Shown one piece after another: positions 59,591 through 64,000 of a stretch of DNA of 64,000 nucleotides; positions within the stretch are counted from its first letter, which is position 1; each line of letters starts with the position of its first letter. Origin of the DNA: Nocardiopsis quinghaiensis (GTDB lineage Bacteria; Actinomycetota; Actinomycetes; Streptosporangiales; Streptosporangiaceae). The stretch spans positions 62,001 through 126,000 of the forward strand of contig NZ_ML703338.1 of assembly GCF_008638365.1 (NCBI RefSeq), read 5' to 3'. Position numbers and translations under genes: made by a program. The notes beneath the pieces are model-generated. The model saw nothing but the letters and a program-made list of their open reading frames with translations. It was not told the origin of the DNA and searched no databases.

Positions 59591-60063
59591 GCGGCCCCGT
59601 GCGCTGGGAGCACCGCGTCTACTCCGGGAACCTCGGCGAACTCGCACAGGTCAGGAGCGATCTGGCCGCCGACCTCGCCGGGTTCGACCCCGCCCTGGTC
59701 GCCGACCTCCAACTGTGCCTGTCGGAGCTGTTCGCCAACGCCGTCAAGTACACCGACTCCGGCACGGAGCACGGAGAGGTCGTCCGCACCCTGTCCCTGT
59801 CCGGCCCCACCACCCTGCGCCTCTCCATCAGCGACTCCGGCGGCGGTGGCGGCCTCCCGCGCCTCCCGGTCGAGCGCGACGGCGACGAGTGGGACTGGGC
59901 GGAGGGGCAGCGCGGCCTGCTCCTGGTCCAGAACCTGTCCCGTGCCTGGGACCACCACCCGCTCGTCCCCTGGGGCGACCTGGGCGCCAACGTGTGGGGC
60001 GAGTTCGCCGTTGACCCGACAACCGTCCCGCAGGGTCTGCGCCCCTACGTCTTCACCCACTGA
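59587..60063 (+). CDS. ATP-binding (HATPase) regulatory protein
   Basis: A 158-residue HATPase of the anti-sigma/regulatory type. N-box LSELFANAVKYTDSGT, G1 ISDSGGGGG and G2-like GQRGLLLVQNLS are visible. The ATG overlaps the upstream stop. It is the second such ATPase in this 3-kb regulatory cluster with the XRE and DUF397 proteins. Its target is unknown. Confidence 0.8.
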   Translation: MSGPVRWEHRVYSGNLGELAQVRSDLAADLAGFDPALVADLQLCLSELFANAVKYTDSGTEHGEVVRTLSLSGPTTLRLSISDSGGGGGLPRLPVERDGDEWDWAEGQRGLLLVQNLSRAWDHHPLVPWGDLGANVWGEFAVDPTTVPQGLRPYVFTH

Positions 60064-60090
60064 TCCACCGGTCCGCACTCCTTACATGGC

Positions 60091-60128
60091 TGAGGTCCCT
60101 GCTCAACAGAAACAGAGCAGGGACCTCA
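60091..60128. terminator. Bidirectional terminator
   Basis: Perfect 14-bp stem TGAGGTCCCTGCTC / GAGCAGGGACCTCA with a 10-nt loop, between the convergent HATPase and yoeB genes. Confidence 0.85.
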
Positions 60129-60138
60129 CCACAAGTCA

Positions 60139-60399
60139 TCACTTCCCGTAGTGATAGCGGCAAGCGGCGATGCGGATCTCGTCCCCGCTGATCTTGTACA
60201 CCAACCGGTGTTCGTCGGTGATGCGACGGGACCAGTAACCCTGGAAACCATGCCGCAGGGGTTCGGGCTTACCCATGCCGTCGTTTCCGTTGCGGTCGAT
60301 GTCCTTGATCAGAACGTTGATGCGCTTAAGGATCTTGCGATCCTGACCCTGCCACCAGACGTAGTCTTCCCAGGCGCCCTGCGCCCAGACCAATTTCAT
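60139..60399 (-). CDS. yoeB: Txe/YoeB-family toxin
   Basis: An 86-residue ribosome-dependent mRNA interferase. KRINVLIKDIDRNG, GYWSRRITDEHRLVYKI and the C-terminal RYHYGK (catalytic His near the end) match YoeB. The start overlaps the antitoxin stop (ATGA), so translation is coupled. The fold and catalytic residues are intact. Confidence 0.92.
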   Translation of the reverse strand: MKLVWAQGAWEDYVWWQGQDRKILKRINVLIKDIDRNGNDGMGKPEPLRHGFQGYWSRRITDEHRLVYKISGDEIRIAACRYHYGK

Positions 60400-60647
60400 T
60401 CGGCCAGGCCCCGTTCGATCCCCTGGTCGGACTCCAACTCCTCGATCGCGGTCACCAGGCGCCGTGCGTTCTCAGGGCTACGAAGGAGGTAGGCGGTCTC
60501 CCTGAGAGTCTCGTACTCCGACAGCGCCATCATGACCACCGGTTCGTGCCCGGCTCTGGTAATCACTACTTCCTCTCGGTCGTTGACGACGGAGTCGAGC
60601 GTGGCCGCGTAGTTGGCACGGGACTCCGAGTAGCTCATCGTCTTCAC
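60396..60647 (-). CDS. yefM: YefM/Phd-family antitoxin
   Basis: An 83-residue antitoxin that binds YoeB and represses the operon promoter. MSYSESRANYAATLDSVVNDREEVVITRAG and VMMALSEYETLRETAYLL are characteristic. GTG 60647 has GGAGG upstream; ATG 60638 is an alternative. First gene of the two-gene module. Confidence 0.92.
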   Translation of the reverse strand: MKTMSYSESRANYAATLDSVVNDREEVVITRAGHEPVVMMALSEYETLRETAYLLRSPENARRLVTAIEELESDQGIERGLAE

Positions 60648-60757
60648 TCTGGCCTCCCAGCGCTGTAACCTGCAAGGAAACTAATTGTACAGGATTACGT
60701 ACGCATCCAGCAGGAAGCTGCGAGTTCCAGACCGCCCGGAAATACCTGGAGGACCTG

Positions 60758-61021
60758 ATGTCCGTGGGAACCTACGACTGGCAGAGCGACTTCGCACGCG
60801 AGTACGTCGGCATCGGCCGTGAGGAAGGCCGCGAGGAGGGCCGCGAGGAGGGCCGCGAGGAGGGCCTCGCCCAGAGCGTGGTCCTCTTCCTCGACGCCCG
60901 GGGCTTCGAGGTCTCCGACGAGGTCCGCCGACGCATCGAATCCTGCGACGATCTCGACACCCTCGAAACCTGGGTTCGCAGGGCGGCCAAGGTCGACGGC
61001 CCCGAGGAACTCTTCGACTGA
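60758..61021 (+). pseudogene. Truncated Rpn-family nuclease remnant (C-terminal part)
   Basis: An 87-codon open frame that matches only the C-terminal tail of actinobacterial Rpn/transposase-like PD-(D/E)XK nucleases: SDFAREYVGIGREEG, a GREE repeat, then VVLFLDARGFEVSDEVRRRI and the final ETWVRRAAK. Upstream of the ATG the same frame continues with FQTARKYLEDL, as in the full family, and then becomes unrelated at about 60715. The catalytic domain is absent, so this is a 5'-truncated relic. It contains four tandem 12-bp repeats at about 60821-60868. Confidence 0.6.
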
Positions 61022-61034
61022 CGCCGGGCACCGG

Positions 61035-61082
61035 CACACGTGCGGGGGTGGGAAGCGGCCGCTTCCCACCCCCGCACGTGTG
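61035..61082. terminator. 48-bp perfect palindrome, bidirectional terminator of tsaD
   Basis: 61035-61058 is the exact reverse complement of 61059-61082, centred on a NotI-type GCGGCCGC. It lies 12 bp past the tsaD stop and 13 bp past the nuclease remnant. Such a loop-free 24-bp arm is unusually long for a terminator. Confidence 0.8.
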
Positions 61083-61094
61083 TACGCCGGTCCG

Positions 61095-62135
61095 CTATAT
61101 CGCCAGCGGGGACTCCACCGGCAGGGACGTGTCCGTGGCCAGGTCCAGGGCCGACGGCGGCAGGCCCGCGGCCACCACCTCCGCGCCCAGGGCGGCGATC
61201 ATCGCGCCGTTGTCCGTGCACAGGCGCGGGCGCGGGACGCGCAGCTCGACACCCGCCTCCTGGCAGCGCTGCTCGGCGAGCGTGCGCAGCGCCGAGTTCG
61301 CCGCCACGCCGCCGCTGATGACCAGCGTGCTCACCCCGTGCTCCACGCAGGCGTCCACGGCCTTGCGTGTCAGCACGTCCACCACCGACTCCTGGAAGGC
61401 GGCGGCGATGTCGGCGACCACCAGGGGTTCCCCCCTGCGGTCGGCGTCCTCCACGTGGCGGGCCACGGCGGTCTTGAGCCCGGAGAACGAGAAGTCGTAG
61501 GTGCCGTCGCCCCACTTGCCGCGCGGGAACCGGATGGCCCGGGGATCGCCCCGCTGGGCCGCCTTGTCGATGGGCGGCCCGCCCGGGTAGGGCAGCTCCA
61601 GCAGGCGCGCCACCTTGTCGTAGGCCTCACCGGCGGCGTCGTCCACGGTGTCGCCGAGGGAGACCACCTCGGTGGCCAGGTCGTTGACCAGCAGCAGCGA
61701 GGTGTGGCCGCCCGAGACCAGCAGGGCGATCGCGGGCTTGGGCAGCGGCCCGTGCTCCAGTTGGTCCACGGCCACGTGTCCCACCAGGTGGTTCACGCCG
61801 TAGAGCGGCTTGCCCAGGGCCATGGAGTAGGCCTTCGCGGCGGAGACGCCCACGAGCAGGGCGCCCGCCAGGCCCGGCCCGGCGGTCACCGCGATCGCGT
61901 CCACGTCCGACAGCTTCGCCCCGGCCTGTTCCAGGGCGCGCCGGACGGTCGGGGTCATCGCCTCCAGGTGCGCGCGGCTGGCCACCTCGGGCACCACGCC
62001 TCCGAAGCGGACGTGCTGGTCGACACTGGAGGCGACGGAGTCCCCGAGCAGCTCGCAGCCGCGCACCAGGGCCACGCCGGTCTCGTCGCAGGACGTCTCG
62101 ATCCCCATGACCAGGGGCAGGTCCCGGTCACTCAT
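61095..62135 (-). CDS. tsaD: tRNA N6-adenosine threonylcarbamoyltransferase
   Basis: A 346-residue enzyme that transfers threonylcarbamoyl to A37 of ANN-decoding tRNAs. [15 protein letters not shown], the metal-binding [16 protein letters not shown] and [17 protein letters not shown] are diagnostic. ATG 62135 overlaps the rimI stop by 8 bp and has GAGG upstream. It works with TsaB and TsaE, encoded in the same run; TsaC is not in the window. Confidence 0.97.
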   Translation of the reverse strand: MSDRDLPLVMGIETSCDETGVALVRGCELLGDSVASSVDQHVRFGGVVPEVASRAHLEAMTPTVRRALEQAGAKLSDVDAIAVTAGPGLAGALLVGVSAAKAYSMALGKPLYGVNHLVGHVAVDQLEHGPLPKPAIALLVSGGHTSLLLVNDLATEVVSLGDTVDDAAGEAYDKVARLLELPYPGGPPIDKAAQRGDPRAIRFPRGKWGDGTYDFSFSGLKTAVARHVEDADRRGEPLVVADIAAAFQESVVDVLTRKAVDACVEHGVSTLVISGGVAANSALRTLAEQRCQEAGVELRVPRPRLCTDNGAMIAALGAEVVAAGLPPSALDLATDTSLPVESPLAI

Positions 62136-62595
62136 GGCTTCCCTCTCCGGCGACACGCCGCATAACGAAGGCGTCCGCCCCCTTGTAGTAGCCGCGCCGC
62201 ACACCGACCTGCACGAAACCGAACCGTTCGTAGAGCCTCTGTGCGCGCGGGTTGTCCGAGCGCACCTCCAGGAACATGTGGGTGACGCCGCGGCGTTCGG
62301 CCTGGAGGAGCAGTTCGGTGAGCAGCGCTCCGCCCACTCCCCTGCCCCAGACCTGTTCGGCGACGGCTATGGTCTGCACGTCGCCCTCGGGCGGGCCGGA
62401 CCACAGCCCGGCGTAGCCCACGAGCGCGTCCCCGGACTCGGCCACCAGGTAGTAGCGGGCGGGTTCGGCCAGCTCGGCGCGGAGCATGTCCTCGCTCCAG
62501 GCGTCGAGCGGGAACAGGGTGCGTTCGAGGGTCATGACGGCCGGGACGTCGTCGCCGGTCATCTCGCGCAGGCGCACACCGGCCACTTCGGTCAT
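62128..62595 (-). CDS. rimI: Ribosomal protein S18 alanine N-acetyltransferase
   Basis: A 155-residue GNAT acetyltransferase. The acetyl-CoA motif is [21 protein letters not shown] and the C-terminal strand is [18 protein letters not shown]. Its ATG overlaps the tsaB stop (ATGA). RimI is commonly linked to tsaB and tsaD in actinobacteria. It acetylates the N-terminus of ribosomal protein S18. Confidence 0.92.
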   Translation of the reverse strand: MTEVAGVRLREMTGDDVPAVMTLERTLFPLDAWSEDMLRAELAEPARYYLVAESGDALVGYAGLWSGPPEGDVQTIAVAEQVWGRGVGGALLTELLLQAERRGVTHMFLEVRSDNPRAQRLYERFGFVQVGVRRGYYKGADAFVMRRVAGEGSHE

Positions 62596-63269
62596 TTCAC
62601 CCACTGGCGTACCTTCTTCGGGGCACCGGGCTCCACCGCGTCCGGACGTCGCAGGTAGAGCGGATTGGGCTCGGGGAGTTCCCCGCCCCGGCGCAGGCGC
62701 AGCAGGGCGAGCTCGGCCATGGCTGCGGCGTCCGGGTGGAGCGGGTCCACGGGGTCCGAACCGGTGCCGAGCACGTCGGCGTACATGCGGGCGCCGTCGC
62801 CGACCAACGGCAGGCCGCCGGTGTCCAGCTCGGCGGGCCGGTCGACGCGCACCTCGCCCACACGGGTGAGGTGGTCGTCGTAGCGCGCCCAGAACACCTC
62901 CTTGCGGCGGGCGTCGGTCATGGCGACGAAGGGCTCGGTGCGTCCGGTGGCGAAGGCCAGGGCGTCCAGGGTGGCGATCCCGTGGCAGGGGACGCCGAGG
63001 GCCTCGGCCAGGGCGTGCGCGGTGGCCAGACCGACCCGAAGGCCGGTGTAGGGACCGGGGCCGATGCCGACGGCGACGTGGTCGAGATCGGCCAGGGCGG
63101 TCCCGGCCTCCTCGGCGAGCCGCGCGACCGTGGGGCTGAGCAGCTCGCCGTGTCGGCGCGCGTCCACGGAAGCGGCGCTGGCGCGCAGGGTGAAGGCCCC
63201 GTCGGGGCCGCTCTCACCGATGGCGGCGGTGACCGCCGGGGTGGCGGTGTCGAAGGCCAGGAGCAGCAC
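62592..63269 (-). CDS. tsaB: tRNA threonylcarbamoyladenosine biosynthesis protein TsaB
   Basis: A 225-residue TsaD paralogue and scaffold of the t6A complex. MLLLAFDTATPAVTAAI, GIGPGPYTGLRVGLATAHALAEALG and AMTDARRKEVFWARY are typical. GTG 63269 starts the conserved first strand. It lies 10 bp downstream of tsaE and overlaps rimI. Confidence 0.95.
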   Translation of the reverse strand: MLLLAFDTATPAVTAAIGESGPDGAFTLRASAASVDARRHGELLSPTVARLAEEAGTALADLDHVAVGIGPGPYTGLRVGLATAHALAEALGVPCHGIATLDALAFATGRTEPFVAMTDARRKEVFWARYDDHLTRVGEVRVDRPAELDTGGLPLVGDGARMYADVLGTGSDPVDPLHPDAAAMAELALLRLRRGGELPEPNPLYLRRPDAVEPGAPKKVRQWVK

Positions 63270-63279
63270 GGGCAGCCGC

Positions 63280-63792
63280 CTATCCGCGCCCGGCGGTGGT
63301 GCCGGGCAGGTCGGTGCCGGTCCAGCGGTCGCCGACGGCGCGCAGATGGACCGAGCGGGTGTCGTCGGAGTGTCGTTCGATGCGGATCTCCAGCCGCTCG
63401 TCGGACAGTCCCTCGGCCACGCCCTCGCCCCACTCGACCACGGTGACGGAGTCGGGAAGGGTCATGTCCAGGTCGATGTCGTCGATCTCGGCGGCGTCGC
63501 CGAGCCGGTAGGCGTCCACGTGCACCAGGGAGGGACCGCCGGTCAGGGAGGGATGGATCCGGGAGATGACGAAGGTCGGGGAGGTGACCCGTCCGCGCAC
63601 GCCCAGGCCCTCACCCAGGCCCTGGGTGAAGGTGGTCTTCCCCGCGCCGAGCGGACCGGACAGGATCAGCAGGTCGCCGGGTCGGGTGAGCGCGGCGAGG
63701 TCGCGTCCGAGGGCGCGCATGGCCTCATCGGTGACGGCGGTGACCTCACCGACGGTGGCCGCGCCTGGAGTGGTTGCTGTCGCGTCTGTCAT
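63280..63792 (-). CDS. tsaE: tRNA threonylcarbamoyladenosine biosynthesis ATPase TsaE
   Basis: A 170-residue P-loop ATPase that regenerates the TsaB-TsaD complex. Walker A is LSGPLGAGKTTFTQGLGEGL; SPTFVISRIHP and VHVDAYRLGDAAEIDDI follow, with VVEWGEGVAEGL near the end. First gene in the window of the tsaE-tsaB-rimI-tsaD run, all on the minus strand with overlaps or gaps under 12 bp. Confidence 0.95.
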   Translation of the reverse strand: MTDATATTPGAATVGEVTAVTDEAMRALGRDLAALTRPGDLLILSGPLGAGKTTFTQGLGEGLGVRGRVTSPTFVISRIHPSLTGGPSLVHVDAYRLGDAAEIDDIDLDMTLPDSVTVVEWGEGVAEGLSDERLEIRIERHSDDTRSVHLRAVGDRWTGTDLPGTTAGRG

Positions 63793-64000
63793 GGGCTCGC
63801 TGCTCGTGTCGGATGTGGTGGACGGTTCGTGGCTTTCGGAGCGCGCCGGGTCGGGGCGCGTTCCTGACGGGCGCGCCGGGGCGCGTTCCCCATCCAGATT
63901 AGGCGGGGCGGAGGAGAACCGTGACCGGATCGCGGCGATCGGCCGGACGGCCGTGCCGAAGCCCCGCCGGGGTCGTGCCCGGCCCTGCCGGGTCCTCGTA
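63793..64000. other. Upstream of tsaE; possible C-terminal end of a further minus-strand gene
   Basis: About 200 bp with no convincing gene. On the minus strand a frame is open from the right edge to a TAA at 63899-63901 (ending VTVLLRPA). It could be the last codons of the next gene in the run, but it is too short to identify. Confidence 0.25.

Noticed and set aside
60821..60868. Four tandem 12-bp repeats as a CRISPR-like array
   Set aside because: No spacers; the repeats encode the GREE run of a nuclease remnant.
40600..61100. Integrative element with attachment sites or tRNA target
   Set aside because: No integrase, tRNA gene or flanking direct repeat was found, so the accessory block is described only as a synteny interruption.

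Overview
The window is high-GC actinobacterial chromosome. Gene content and order (groES-groEL next to a SigD/ShbA-type sigma factor, guaB and guaB3; a tsaE-tsaB-rimI-tsaD run; WhiJ-type XRE/DUF397/ATPase regulators; ESX-type small secreted proteins) fit a filamentous actinomycete of the Streptosporangiales, most like Nocardiopsis. The genus is inferred; no rRNA is present. No tRNA, CRISPR array or complete insertion sequence was seen.

Layout. 0-4.3 kb: 5'-truncated fatty acid desaturase with a TetR regulator, a MarR regulator with a probable self-operator, and a tandem pair of SGNH-hydrolase lipoproteins. 4.3-12 kb: glutathione peroxidase, an ABC-F ATPase, a split (two-gene) transketolase behind a MerR/SoxR-like promoter element, ispE, and a membrane Ser/Thr kinase. 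12-17.4 kb: guaA, galE and a large secreted nuclease, separated by strong hairpins. 17.7-28.5 kb: a Pnkp/Hen1 RNA-repair pair, two uncharacterised genes, and a TRAP-TAXI transporter (permease, DUF1850 protein, binding protein). Beside these lie a second TAXI-like receptor and a two-component system. 30.9-40.5 kb: glpD, a SpoIIAA-like protein, a lytic transglycosylase, then guaB3-guaB-sigma factor-groEL-groES with a CIRCE element.

From about 40.7 to 61.0 kb, accessory genes separate groES from the tsaD block; in Mycobacterium tuberculosis these two are neighbours. This interval holds a THUMP-like methyltransferase, a 705-residue coiled-coil protein, an oxidoreductase and an NrtR-like Nudix regulator. 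The regulator is divergent from a membrane protein, which is followed by a translationally coupled pair: a multi-pass membrane protein and a PNP/MTAN-superfamily nucleosidase. Further on are a PL9-type pectate lyase, a visibly AT-richer ESX-type operon, a WhiJ-like regulatory cluster, a YefM-YoeB toxin-antitoxin pair and a truncated Rpn-type nuclease remnant. 61.1-63.8 kb: tsaD, rimI, tsaB and tsaE for tRNA t6A modification and ribosomal protein acetylation.

The best candidate for an undescribed system is the coupled pair at 47.8-50.6 kb. The C-terminus of the membrane protein and the N-terminus of the nucleosidase carry the same short Gly/Asn/Gln-rich motif, encoded by an identical 50-bp DNA block. 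This suggests motif-mediated pairing of a membrane sensor with a nucleotide-cleaving effector, as in amyloid-motif or NLR-like immune modules. The function is inferred.
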